A stretch of DNA of 64,000 bases from JBBIQV01 sp964555285 (lineage in GTDB: Bacteria; Nitrospirota; Nitrospiria; Nitrospirales; Nitrospiraceae). Where the stretch lies: positions 33,749 through 97,748 of the forward strand of contig CAZKRM010000010.1 of the NCBI GenBank assembly GCA_964555285.1, in the 5' to 3' direction. Position numbers and translations under genes: made by a program. The notes below the pieces were generated by a model. It was not told the origin of the DNA. It searched no databases and saw nothing but the letters and a program-made list of their open reading frames with translations. Shown piece after piece: positions 8,404-16,097 of this stretch; position 1 is the first letter of the stretch; the number at the start of each line of letters is the position of its first letter.

Positions 8404-10095
8404 ATGACACGTCGAATGGGAATCGTCCTCGCAGTGTGTCTGTTCGTCGGAGCCGGTTGCGTCACTAAGGAGACACACACGCAAACGCTTGCCGAACTCG
8501 AAGCGGCACAGAAGGCATCGGCCGACATCGGCGTTCAACTAGAGAGTCTCAAGAAGAAATCGGCCTCCGAGCTGGACGCGGCACGGAAAGTCTCGGCCGA
8601 CATCGGCGCTCAATTGGAAGACGTGAAGAAAAAGGCGGCGGCCGATCTTGCGGCTTGGGAACAGGAGAAAACCAAGCTGGGCAGCGAACTCGCCGCATCC
8701 CATAGCGAGCTGAGCAAGCTCCGCGCCGACCACCAAGAGTCCCTGCGGCAGAACCAAGAGTTGAAACGGCAACAGGATCTCCTCCAGGCCAAGGCGGACG
8801 GCCTGCAGCAACATCTTGCAGGTCGTACCAAAGCGCTGGATGAGGCGAATGCGCGCATCGCCGCGCTGGAGAACGAAAAGAACCAGCTCGCGGCGTCCGT
8901 GACAGAAGCAAGCGATCGCGCCCGCGACCTGGACACGAAGCTTGCCGCAGAGACCGCGCAGGTCGCGGCGCTGCGCGAGGACAAGCAGCGGCTGCTCAGC
9001 GGCACGACCACGGCGCAGGACGAGATCGCGCGGTTGCAGAAGCGCGCCGGTGAACTGGAGACCGAAGCCGCGAGGGTGGCCGACCTGATGAAGCGACTCG
9101 AGGAGCGTGACCAGGAGATCGGGAGACTGCGACAAGCCTCGGCGGATCGGGAGACGCTGGCCGCCAAGGTCGCGGCGCTGACGGAGGAAATGGATCAGGC
9201 CAAACAGCGCCTGTCTGCGCTCGCAGACGAGACCGCAAAGGTCGCGCAGGAGCGGGATCAACTCAAGCAAGACCAAGCCCGGCTCTCTCAGGAACACCGA
9301 CAATTGCTGGCGCGTCTCCAGCAGGAACAAGAGCGGTTGCAGGCCGAAGCGGCTGAGAGAGCCAAGCTGGTGCAGGAGCGGGATCAACTCCAGCAGGAGA
9401 GGGACCGGCTGGCCCAGGAAAGAGACCGGCTCAGCCAAGACCTCGCGCAACTCGCCCAGGACAAGACGCAGCTCTCTCAGGGGCAGCAGGACTTGCTGGC
9501 CCGGCTTCAGCAAGAGCAGGACCGGCTGAAGGCCGAAGCCGCCGAGAAGGCTCGGTTGGAGCAGGAGCGGGCCGCTAAAGAGGAGGAGGTTCGCCGTCTG
9601 ACCAGGGCCCACGACGATTTGACCAGATCCCTCCAGGATGAAATTGCCAAGGGCAACATCACCATCCAGCAAGTCCGCGACCGACTTACCATCAACATGG
9701 TGGAGAAAGTATTATTCGATTCCGGACAGGCCCAGGTCAAGCCCGCTGGGTTGAAAGTCCTCAAGCAGGTCAGCGATGTCCTCAAGAGCGTGCCGGACAA
9801 ACAGATCCGGATCGAAGGCCATACCGACAATGTCCCCATCAGCAGCAGACTGCGAGACAAGTTTGCCACCAACTGGGAGCTGTCCACCGCGCGGGCGACG
9901 ACCGTCGTGCGCTACTTGATCGAAGGCGGCGGGATCGAGCGCACGCTGATTTCCGCCGCGGGGTATGCAGACACCAGGCCGGTCGCGACCAACGACACGG
10001 ACGAGGGAAAAGCGTCCAACCGACGGATCGAGATCGTGCTCTATCCGAAAGACCTGTCGGAAATCGCCAAGGGGCTTCGAGCCGACGCCCGCTGA
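8404..10095 (+). CDS. OmpA-family lipoprotein with a very long coiled coil
   Basis: This starts after AAGAAGGAGGAGTGT and has a lipoprotein signal ending in the lipobox VGAGC (Cys at residue 19). Residues ~25-430 are a nearly unbroken coiled coil rich in Q, E, R and A. It contains internal duplications: a SADIGxQLE unit occurs twice near the start, and a ~75-residue block built on QERDQL/LLARLQQEQ is repeated near residues 280-390. Residues ~435-555 form an OmpA C-terminal domain that binds peptidoglycan (FDSGQAQVKP, IEGHTDNVPI, SNRRIEIVLYP). Probably an outer-membrane-anchored rod tethering to the wall. Confidence 0.88.
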   Translation: MTRRMGIVLAVCLFVGAGCVTKETHTQTLAELEAAQKASADIGVQLESLKKKSASELDAARKVSADIGAQLEDVKKKAAADLAAWEQEKTKLGSELAASHSELSKLRADHQESLRQNQELKRQQDLLQAKADGLQQHLAGRTKALDEANARIAALENEKNQLAASVTEASDRARDLDTKLAAETAQVAALREDKQRLLSGTTTAQDEIARLQKRAGELETEAARVADLMKRLEERDQEIGRLRQASADRETLAAKVAALTEEMDQAKQRLSALADETAKVAQERDQLKQDQARLSQEHRQLLARLQQEQERLQAEAAERAKLVQERDQLQQERDRLAQERDRLSQDLAQLAQDKTQLSQGQQDLLARLQQEQDRLKAEAAEKARLEQERAAKEEEVRRLTRAHDDLTRSLQDEIAKGNITIQQVRDRLTINMVEKVLFDSGQAQVKPAGLKVLKQVSDVLKSVPDKQIRIEGHTDNVPISSRLRDKFATNWELSTARATTVVRYLIEGGGIERTLISAAGYADTRPVATNDTDEGKASNRRIEIVLYPKDLSEIAKGLRADAR

Positions 10096-10269
10096 CGATC
10101 AAGCGGTGTCTTAGCACTGAGCAGAACTACGGGAGGGCGAGCACGACAGGGAAGGATCGAACGGGCCTCAGCCGGTTGGTTATGGCGCGGTTCTGTCCAA
10201 GTTGAGCCAAGAGGCGAGATTATGCACGTGACTGAGAGGAATCCGGCAAGGTGCTGACATCGCTGCCGA

Positions 10270-10298
10270 TAGACTGCCTCCCGTCGTTCCGCTACAAT
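10270..10298 (+). promoter_or_regulatory. Putative murJ promoter, near-leaderless
   Basis: TACAAT at 10293-10298 has a weak -35 (TAGACT, 10270-10275) at 17-bp spacing. Only 8 bp separate the -10 box from the murJ ATG, which would place transcription initiation at or within a few bases of the start codon. Confidence 0.4.
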
Positions 10299-10306
10299 CC
10301 GCTGCG

Positions 10307-11923
10307 ATGACCGAGCCCACCACGGTTTCAACACCCACAGCGAAAGTTCAAGACGAGAATCACTCGGTGGTGAAGGCCGCCGGCCTGATCGGCGTGGCCA
10401 CCTTCTCCAGCCGCATCCTGGGGTTCATCCGCGACATGGTGCTGGCCCGACTCTTCGGTGCGACCCCGGCGGCGGACGCCTTTTTCGTCGCCTATCGTGT
10501 TCCCAATCTGCTGCGCGAGTTGTTTGCCGAAGGATCCATGTCCTCCGCCTTTATCCCGGTCTTCACGGAATATCAGACCCTCAAGACGAAACGAGATGCA
10601 TGGGAACTGGCAAGCGCGGTGTTCACCACGCTGCTCACCATCGTGACGGGGATCACAGTCCTGGGCATTGTCGCCGCGCCTGGAATCGTTTGGCTTCTCG
10701 CGCCCGGCTTTCATGACGATCCGGCGAAGCTGGGGATGACGACGCTGCTCACGCGGATCATGTTCCCCTATCTGCTCTTCATCAGCCTGGCGGCCCTGGC
10801 AATGGGCATCCTGAATTCCATGCGCGCCTTCGCGGCGCCGGCGTTCTCGCCCGTGTTTTTCAACATCTTCATCATCGGCTGCGCGTTGTTTCTCTCGCCG
10901 ACCTTGCCGGAACCGATCCTCGGCGTGGCGATCGGCGTCGTGGCGGGAGGCGCGGCGCAGTTCGCCATGCAGTTGCCCGGCTTGAGTCTGCGCGGCATGT
11001 TGTTCGGCTTCCGGTTCGAGCCAGGCCATTCCGGCGTGCGGCGGATCGGCCTGCTGATGGTGCCGTCGCTCCTGGGTCTGTCGGTGACGCAGATCAACAT
11101 TACGGTGAGCACGATCCTCGCCTCCTTTTTTGCCGGCGGGCCGACCTATCTCTTCTATGGCATGCGGCTGATCCAGTTTCCCCTCGGCATCTTCGGCGTG
11201 GCCTTGGCCACGGCCATTCTGCCCACCCTTTCCGCCCAGGCGTCGCGTGGCGCGCTGGATGAATTGCGAACGACGCTGGGCTTCGGACTGCGCATGATCC
11301 TCTTCATCATCCTGCCGGCGATGCTGGGGTTGATCTTGTTGCGCCGGCCGATCGTCCATCTCTTCTTCGAGCACGGGTCGTTCACCGCAGCGGATACGGT
11401 GACCACCGCGACCGCCGTGCTCTGCTATGCCGTGGGGCTGTGGGCCTTCGCCGCGGTGCGGATCATCGTCTCGGCCTTCTATTCGTTGCAAGATACAAGA
11501 ACGCCGGCGATCACTGCCGCAGTCGCCGTGGGCGCGAATCTCCTTTTCTCCTTGGTCTTCATGGAGACGCTGGGCGCGGCGGGACTCGCGCTCGCCACCG
11601 CGCTGGCCGCGATGCTCAACGGCGCGATCCTCGTGATGGTGTTGAACCGGCGGCTGGGGGGTGTCGATTGGTCGTCTGTCGGCCGCTCGTCTCTTCGCGT
11701 CGTGGCTGCGTCCGTACCGCTGGTCCTTGCTTGTCTCTGGGTGGCTGGAGCACAGGTCTGGACGCACCCAGAAGAGTGGATCGCCAAATCGGTGATGTTG
11801 GTCGTGGCGATCGGCTTGAGCGTGACCGGCTACTTCGGGGTGCATGCGTTGCTGCGCTCAGAAGAATTGGATGTCTTGTGGGGAATGTTCAGACGAAAGG
11901 TGGGGCGCGAAGCGAGGAGCTAG
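10307..11923 (+). CDS. murJ: Lipid II flippase MurJ
   Basis: MurJ flips lipid II across the inner membrane for peptidoglycan synthesis. The 538-aa protein has about 14 hydrophobic helices. It contains MviN-family signatures, including SRILGFIRDMVLARLFGATPAA near residue 45, where the conserved arginines lie. FRVPNLLRELFAEG-type sequence follows (YRVPNLLRELFAEGSMSS). It has full family length and needs no accessory gene nearby. A palindromic short-word array follows its stop codon. Confidence 0.96.
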   Translation: MTEPTTVSTPTAKVQDENHSVVKAAGLIGVATFSSRILGFIRDMVLARLFGATPAADAFFVAYRVPNLLRELFAEGSMSSAFIPVFTEYQTLKTKRDAWELASAVFTTLLTIVTGITVLGIVAAPGIVWLLAPGFHDDPAKLGMTTLLTRIMFPYLLFISLAALAMGILNSMRAFAAPAFSPVFFNIFIIGCALFLSPTLPEPILGVAIGVVAGGAAQFAMQLPGLSLRGMLFGFRFEPGHSGVRRIGLLMVPSLLGLSVTQINITVSTILASFFAGGPTYLFYGMRLIQFPLGIFGVALATAILPTLSAQASRGALDELRTTLGFGLRMILFIILPAMLGLILLRRPIVHLFFEHGSFTAADTVTTATAVLCYAVGLWAFAAVRIIVSAFYSLQDTRTPAITAAVAVGANLLFSLVFMETLGAAGLALATALAAMLNGAILVMVLNRRLGGVDWSSVGRSSLRVVAASVPLVLACLWVAGAQVWTHPEEWIAKSVMLVVAIGLSVTGYFGVHALLRSEELDVLWGMFRRKVGREARS

Positions 11924-11950
11924 AGGCGAGGGGTAATGAGAAAGAGCCAG

Positions 11951-12035
11951 GGTTCGAAGTTCGATGTTCGAGGTTCAAGGAACATGAGTGCCTATCGTCT
12001 TGCCCAAAACTTCGAACCCCGAACCCCGAACCTCG
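11951..12035. repeat. GTTCGA-word palindromic array upstream of ogt
   Basis: Units of the form GTTCGAAG/GTTCGATG/GTTCGAGG occur at 11951-11980. Their reverse complements (TTCGAACC, CCGAACCC) occur at 12008-12035, giving two imperfect arms around a ~27-nt centre. It is the same word family as the array inside the DUF721 gene. It lies between murJ and ogt and is open in frame with ogt, which would extend the apparent N-terminus of the protein if the upstream ATG at 11936 were used. Confidence 0.8.
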
Positions 12036-12040
12036 CGTCG

Positions 12041-12553
12041 GTGGTTTTTTTGACGCGTTGGGGATGGATAGGTCTTGTCGTGTCCCCGAGCGGGGTCTAC
12101 CGGATCGTGCTGCCCCGCCCAAGCCGCAACGCGGTGCAAGCGGAGTTGAATAGCGTGTTGTCACATGGGTTGGCGAAGGCACCCCGAGCTCTGTCGCCCT
12201 CATTACGCGAGGCGAAGTCGCAGATCGATGCCTATCTGCGGGGACGACGGCAGACCTTCGCGCTGCCGCTGGATCTGTCCGAAGGCACGCCGTTCCAGCG
12301 GCGAGTGTGGCGAGCAGCGTTGCGGATTCCCTATGGCCGCGTCCGCTCCTACCAATGGGTCGCCACGAAGCTTGGCGGAAAACGATACGCCCGTGCGGTC
12401 GGCACGGCACTCGGCGCGAATCCGGTTCCGCTGATCGTGCCCTGCCACCGGGTGTTGGCCCATGACGGATCGCTCGGCGGGTTTTCCGGCGGGCTTCACA
12501 TCAAACGCAAGTTGCTCCAATTGGAAGGCACGCTCAAGCAATTAAAAATGTAG
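12041..12553 (+). CDS. ogt: Methylated-DNA-protein cysteine methyltransferase
   Basis: A suicide repair protein that transfers alkyl groups from O6-alkylguanine to its own cysteine. The active-site motif PCHRV is present (VPLIVPCHRVLAHDGSLGG), with the helix-turn-helix region FQRRVWRAALRIPYGRVRSY and the C-terminal GGFSGGLHIKRKLLQLEG. I chose the GTG at 12041. Translation from the ATG at 11936 would put the repeat array into the protein, and homology only begins around 12050. The product is then 170 aa, the family length. Confidence 0.88.
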   Translation: MVFLTRWGWIGLVVSPSGVYRIVLPRPSRNAVQAELNSVLSHGLAKAPRALSPSLREAKSQIDAYLRGRRQTFALPLDLSEGTPFQRRVWRAALRIPYGRVRSYQWVATKLGGKRYARAVGTALGANPVPLIVPCHRVLAHDGSLGGFSGGLHIKRKLLQLEGTLKQLKM

Positions 12554-12611
12554 AATGAAAAATTGCCGACCGCGTCCACAATTTTGTATTTTTAATTCGG
12601 CATTTTTCATT
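12554..12611. repeat. AT-rich inverted repeat after ogt
   Basis: AATGAAAAATTGCCGA (12554-12569) is mirrored by TTCGGCATTTTTCATT (12596-12611) with a one-base slip. It is directly after the ogt stop and before the dtd stub. It has the form of the other short-word palindromes. With its A/T tracts it might also act as a bidirectional terminator. Confidence 0.7.
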
Positions 12612-12616
12612 GCGAT

Positions 12617-12772
12617 ATGAAAGCTGTGATCCAGCGCGTCGCGCGAGCCTCGGTCGAAGTAGAAGGTACGATTGTCGGAAAAATCGGCGCATGCCGTCAA
12701 GTCTTCGCCGGCGGAGCCGATAGAAGGAGCAACGGGACTGCGCGCTTACTGCGGCGGTTCTGGTATACTTGA
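12617..12772 (+). pseudogene. dtd: 5' stub of D-aminoacyl-tRNA deacylase
   Basis: The first 25 codons encode MKAVIQRVARASVEVEG and then VVGKIG-like sequence, an excellent match to the N-terminus of Dtd. Dtd hydrolyses D-aminoacyl-tRNAs and is normally about 150 aa. From about 12692 the homology stops abruptly, and the frame runs through unrelated sequence to a TGA at 12770. The sequence after the break leads into a promoter-like region for the next gene. Most likely a deletion joined the dtd start to downstream DNA. Confidence 0.75.
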
Positions 12773-12809
12773 AACACCGGCGCAGCGCCGGCTTACAAGG
12801 TTACTGGAC

Positions 12810-13376
12810 ATGAGGAGTCAGGTTCCTCCGCACCATCCTCTCCGTCGGCTCTTCGGCGCCCTGACGGAAAAAAGCTTTGCCGAGCATCTCGGCTGGCCCG
12901 ATCTCAATGTGACCGAGTACGTCTCGAATCTCCTCGTCGATTTCACCCACACCGACCAGCTGTACAAGATTCGCAACGATCAGGGAAAACAGATCGACAC
13001 CGTGGTCGAACTCCTGTTCGAATCGGAGGTCCTGCTCGAAGCGCAGACGCTGGATCGGGAGCGGGAAGTCCATCAGCACATCGGGGATTTCACACTCTTC
13101 ATGACGGGTTTGTTCCCGGAGTATCTCCGTCGGCTCAAAAGCGCCAGCATGATCTATCACCACGACTTTCTCGTGGATTACGTCAAAACCGGCAAGCGGT
13201 CCTACGGGATCGTCGCCCGGCATGGCTCGAGCGACGATCCCGATGAGTCACCGCTCTTCCGGAAGCTCTCCGACAACTTCGAGCTCTGCGTGACCGGGCT
13301 CGGCTTCGTCCGCTCCGACCTCGATCGCATGCAAGATCCCACGTACCGAAAAGCGAAAGACCTCCTCCTCAATTGA
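12810..13376 (+). CDS. Conserved hypothetical protein
   Basis: I do not recognise the family. The 188-aa protein starting MRSQVPPHHPLRRLFG looks soluble and evenly coding. It contains the well-formed block FTHTDQLYKIRNDQGKQIDTVVELLFESEVLL and a later DPESPLFRKLSDNFELCVTGL-like region. An earlier in-frame start at 12672 would run back across the dtd break and is unlikely. TGGTATACT at 12761-12769 resembles an extended -10 element about 40 bp before the ATG. The stop overlaps the TTG start of the isoaspartyl peptidase gene, suggesting translational coupling. Confidence 0.65.
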   Translation: MRSQVPPHHPLRRLFGALTEKSFAEHLGWPDLNVTEYVSNLLVDFTHTDQLYKIRNDQGKQIDTVVELLFESEVLLEAQTLDREREVHQHIGDFTLFMTGLFPEYLRRLKSASMIYHHDFLVDYVKTGKRSYGIVARHGSSDDPDESPLFRKLSDNFELCVTGLGFVRSDLDRMQDPTYRKAKDLLLN

Positions 13377-14320
13377 AGCGGTCCCATCCCATCATCCTGG
13401 TTCACGGCGGCGCCGGCCTGCGGACCATGACGCAGCCGCAAGCCGCCTGCTTGACTCAGGCCCTGGAAGCGGGGCATGACCTGCTTCGATCAGGAGCGTC
13501 CGCGTTAGAGGCGGTCGAGGCGGCGATCCGCGTGCTTGAGGCGTGCGGTCTGTTCAATGCCGGGTGCGGGTCCAATCGACAACTGGACGGGGCGAAGCGC
13601 ATGGACGCCTCGATCATGGAAGGACAGGCATTGCGCGCCGGGGCCGTCGCGTCGATCGAAGACATCCTGCATCCGATCAGCGCCGCCAGGTTGGTGATGG
13701 ACCAGACTGCCCACGTCTTAATTGTGGGAGAACCGGCCGCTAAGCTCGCCGTCCATTTCAACCTGGAGCGACAACCGCGTACCATGCCAAAGAAGCGGGA
13801 GCCGAAAAAAGAGGGGCTGGTCGCCGCGCTCTCTGAACGTACCCTGCGCCTCCATCGCGAAATGGCCGAGTCGGGTCTTGTCGCACGGAAGGCCCTGGGT
13901 CAAGAGACGGTCGGAGCCGTTGCGTTGGATCAACGTGGGACTGTGGCGGCGGGAGCCTCGACCGGCGGTGTCGATATCATGCTGCCGGGGCGTGTCGGGG
14001 ATACGCCTCTCATCGGCTGCGGCGTCTATGCCGATAACAAGAGTGGGGCGGTCTCGATGACCGGCCTCGGCGAGAGTATCATCCGGATTGCCGTCGCGAA
14101 GGAGATTACGGATCGCCTTGAGCAAGGAGATAGTCCCGCGACTGCGACGCGGGCAGTGCTCAAGAAACTGGTGGCCCGCATCCGAGGAGCCGCGGGCGCG
14201 CTCGTGCTGTCGCCCGATGGCCGGTTCGTCATTCGCCACACGACGCCGCGTATGCTCGCCGGCTATTGGGACGGACGCGGGAAACCGGTGGTCTCAGATC
14301 GATTCATGGTCTCGCCCTAA
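13373..14320 (+). CDS. Isoaspartyl peptidase / plant-type L-asparaginase
   Basis: An N-terminal-nucleophile hydrolase that cleaves isoaspartyl dipeptides and asparagine. The autoprocessing site is in QETVGAVALD, with the nucleophile Thr at about residue 179. It is followed by the family block GASTGG and the substrate loop GRVGDTPLIGCGVYAD. IILVHGGAG opens the alpha subunit. The 315-aa length is typical. The start is TTG, overlapping the previous gene's TGA by three bases; the first residues (KRSHPIILVHGGAG) fit the family from this start. Confidence 0.9.
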   Translation: MKRSHPIILVHGGAGLRTMTQPQAACLTQALEAGHDLLRSGASALEAVEAAIRVLEACGLFNAGCGSNRQLDGAKRMDASIMEGQALRAGAVASIEDILHPISAARLVMDQTAHVLIVGEPAAKLAVHFNLERQPRTMPKKREPKKEGLVAALSERTLRLHREMAESGLVARKALGQETVGAVALDQRGTVAAGASTGGVDIMLPGRVGDTPLIGCGVYADNKSGAVSMTGLGESIIRIAVAKEITDRLEQGDSPATATRAVLKKLVARIRGAAGALVLSPDGRFVIRHTTPRMLAGYWDGRGKPVVSDRFMVSP

Positions 14321-14571
14321 CCCGCATGATTCACGAGCGGTTCTGCTGCGACCGCCACGGAGCGAATAGCGAATAGCTGATAGCGAATGGCTCTGAGCTA
14401 CTCGCTGCTTGCTATGGGCTGTTTGCTATTCTGATTTTCCGACGAACCGTCATGAACTTGAACATTCCCCGTAGCTCGCTACGGGGTTCGCCTCTGCTTC
14501 CGAGAAGTCTTCGGAATTGAGTTCTGTGATACCCCGCAGCAAGCTGCGGGGAGCTTCATTCATGCGGGTTA
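14318..14571. repeat. Composite palindromic (REP/MITE-like) element
   Basis: TAACCCGCATG at 14318-14328 and its reverse complement CATGCGGGTTA at 14561-14571 bound a 254-bp non-coding block. Inside are a short-word palindrome of AGCGAATAGC/GCTATTC type (14361-14432) and two tight hairpins. These are CCCCGTAGC-TC-GCTACGGGG (14467-14486) and CCCCGCAGC-AA-GCTGCGGGG (14532-14551). Two such unequal hairpins about 50 bp apart are typical of REP/BIME elements mobilised by Y1 (RAYT) transposases. No transposase gene is seen here. Sequence like the left end recurs at 16090-16124 (CCCGCA...TTCTGCTGC). Confidence 0.6.
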
Positions 14572-14901
14572 AATTCCACTGATCCCACTGATGTCGTTCT
14601 CCTTCCGAAGCGGCAGAGGATAGGTGGCCCACTTTTTGCCGACGACACTGCCGGTATTTTCGCATGGCTTCCCCTTCGTGGTACTTGCCTAGCCACTCGA
14701 TGAGCGAGTAGAATCCCCCCGTCCGCATCATCCGCTCCTGCAACGTGGGCACGCGTCGCAGGACCCGCGAGAGGTCGTTCCCATGGACCTCGGCGACATC
14801 CGACGCGCGCTCAACTCCCTCCGTCAGGCTTCCTCATGTGCCCGTCATGCGCCTGCCTACAGTATCGTCTTGGGCGCAGGCAAGTCACTCGTCACGCCTG
14901 G
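14572..14901. other. 330-bp stretch without a supported gene
   Basis: An open frame on the minus strand (14450-14752) runs through the REP hairpins, and its protein matches nothing I know. The remainder between it and the HEPN remnant has no clear coding or RNA signal. It may hold the decayed 3' part of the HEPN gene. Confidence 0.35.
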
Positions 14902-15135
14902 TCATAGCCGCCAGGCTCCTCGCTTGCACTCACTCATGAACGCCTGGACTTGCTCAGGGGTGAGCGAGCTTCCCTCGATCGCTTGCTGAATCTTCGAGAT
15001 GCGCGAAGGAAGAAAGGCAACCTGTGCGGCCTGGAACATGGCGTAATACGCACGGCTTGCTGCGGAGTTCACCAACCCATGTTCGAGGCAAAGCTCTGCA
15101 GCTTGCAGTGATTCCTTGGCTCGATCCAATGTCAC
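14902..15135 (-). pseudogene. Truncated HEPN-domain protein
   Basis: The 77-aa product from a GTG start has the first two helices of a HEPN domain: DRAKESLQAAELCLEHG and NSAASRAYYAMFQAAQVAF. Full HEPN proteins of this type are about 130 aa and carry an RxxxxH RNase motif in the second half. The frame ends before that point, so the catalytic motif is absent. HEPN genes of this kind usually pair with an MNT nucleotidyltransferase antitoxin, and none is adjacent. Its position next to vapBC suggests a small toxin-antitoxin island in decay. Confidence 0.6.
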
Positions 15136-15237
15136 AGGCTTTTAACATATCTACCTCGGAAACAAGAGTCAAAAGGAATAACGACAACAAGCGGTGGCAG
15201 GCGTTGCGCTCCCCTTCCTTGCTCCCCTCAATTGGTG

Positions 15238-15265
15238 TGTGTAGTATAGTTAGCATTATACACAT
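15238..15265 (+). promoter_or_regulatory. Candidate vapBC promoter-operator
   Basis: TGTGTAGTATAG and CATTATACACAT form an imperfect inverted repeat overlapping a -10-like TATAGT (15245-15250), just before vapB. VapB antitoxins bind such palindromes to autoregulate, so this is a likely operator. A strong GGAGGGAAAGGGGG ribosome site follows. Confidence 0.5.
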
Positions 15266-15282
15266 CGTGGAGGGAAAGGGGG

Positions 15283-15492
15283 ATGCGCACCAATATTGTG
15301 ATTGATAACAGCTTGATGCGGCAGGCGATGAAGGCGACGGGGCTCGCGACCAAGCGGGCGGTGGTCGAAGAGGGGCTCCGGTTGCTCATTAAGGTCAAAG
15401 GGCAAGAGGGCATTCGCCGCTTACGCGGCAAGGTCGCGTGGGAAGGCGACCTGAGCGCCATGCGTGAAGGCCGGATTAAGGCGGCTTCATGA
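15283..15492 (+). CDS. vapB: VapB-type antitoxin
   Basis: A 69-aa antitoxin of the DUF2191/VapB family. It has an N-terminal ribbon-helix-helix (RTNIVIDNSLMRQAMKATGLATKRAVVEEGLRLL) that binds DNA, and a C-terminal tail (LRGKVAWEGDLSAMREGR) that wraps and inhibits the toxin. RGKVAWEGDL is a typical VapB tail. The stop overlaps the vapC start (ATGA), the normal TA arrangement. Confidence 0.9.
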   Translation: MRTNIVIDNSLMRQAMKATGLATKRAVVEEGLRLLIKVKGQEGIRRLRGKVAWEGDLSAMREGRIKAAS

Positions 15493-15884
15493 CCATTGTC
15501 GATACGACAGTGTGGGTAGATTATCTGCGAGGGACTCAGACTCCTCAGACGGAGTGGTTGGAGGTGCATCTGCTCCAGCAGCGATTGGGGCTCACTGATC
15601 TCATCCTGTGCGAAGTCCTCCAAGGCATCAAGGCCGATGAGAGCTTTCTAACGGTACAGCAAGAACTACTGCGGCTGGAAGTTCTGACGATGGGTGAGGT
15701 GGAACTGGCGATGGCGGCGGCGAGAAACTATCGGCTGCTTCGGGCTTCTGGCCGGACTGTCCGACGGACGATCGATGCGCTTATCGCCACGTTCTGCCTG
15801 CTCGAAGGCCATGCGCTGTTGCATAACGATCGGGACTACGATCCCTTTGAAGAGGTGCTCGGACTCTCGGTTATCCATCCTTAG
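15489..15884 (+). CDS. vapC: VapC-type PIN-domain ribonuclease toxin
   Basis: A 131-aa PIN-domain endoribonuclease. The acidic active-site residues are visible: Asp5 in MTIVDTTVWVDYL, Glu in LILCEVLQGI, Asp in RTIDALIATFC and Asp in LLHNDRDYDPF. VapC toxins cleave tRNA or rRNA and are neutralised by VapB. The module appears intact, since both genes are full length with the active site preserved. Confidence 0.92.
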   Translation: MTIVDTTVWVDYLRGTQTPQTEWLEVHLLQQRLGLTDLILCEVLQGIKADESFLTVQQELLRLEVLTMGEVELAMAAARNYRLLRASGRTVRRTIDALIATFCLLEGHALLHNDRDYDPFEEVLGLSVIHP

Positions 15885-16097
15885 GGGGAAGAAAAAGGGA
15901 ATCTTTGTGGGCTCTCGGCTGAAAGGAAAACTGGGGTCGCGTCTTGACGTTGACAATTGGGGGAGCATCACGGGACCTTCTGATGTTCTGTTGCGAGCGA
16001 CCATCTCCTTGAGCCTGGCACTTCCCGCGAATGGATGATCCATGCTACGCGTCCTGTTTCATCTCGCCTTTCCGCCGCACGACCATGCCCGCAGTAT

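Noticed and set aside
10328..11845. 505-codon minus-strand frame opposite murJ
   Set aside because: Extremely H/R/D/Q-rich, antisense to a confirmed gene, with no domain.
14450..14752. 100-codon minus-strand open frame near the REP hairpins
   Set aside because: Its C-terminal third is just the hairpin sequence, it has no domain, and no ribosome site supports it.
15885..16097. Possible transposase fragment between vapC and mtgA
   Set aside because: A minus-strand frame has a vague resemblance to mobile-element tails but no identifiable motif, so it is not annotated.
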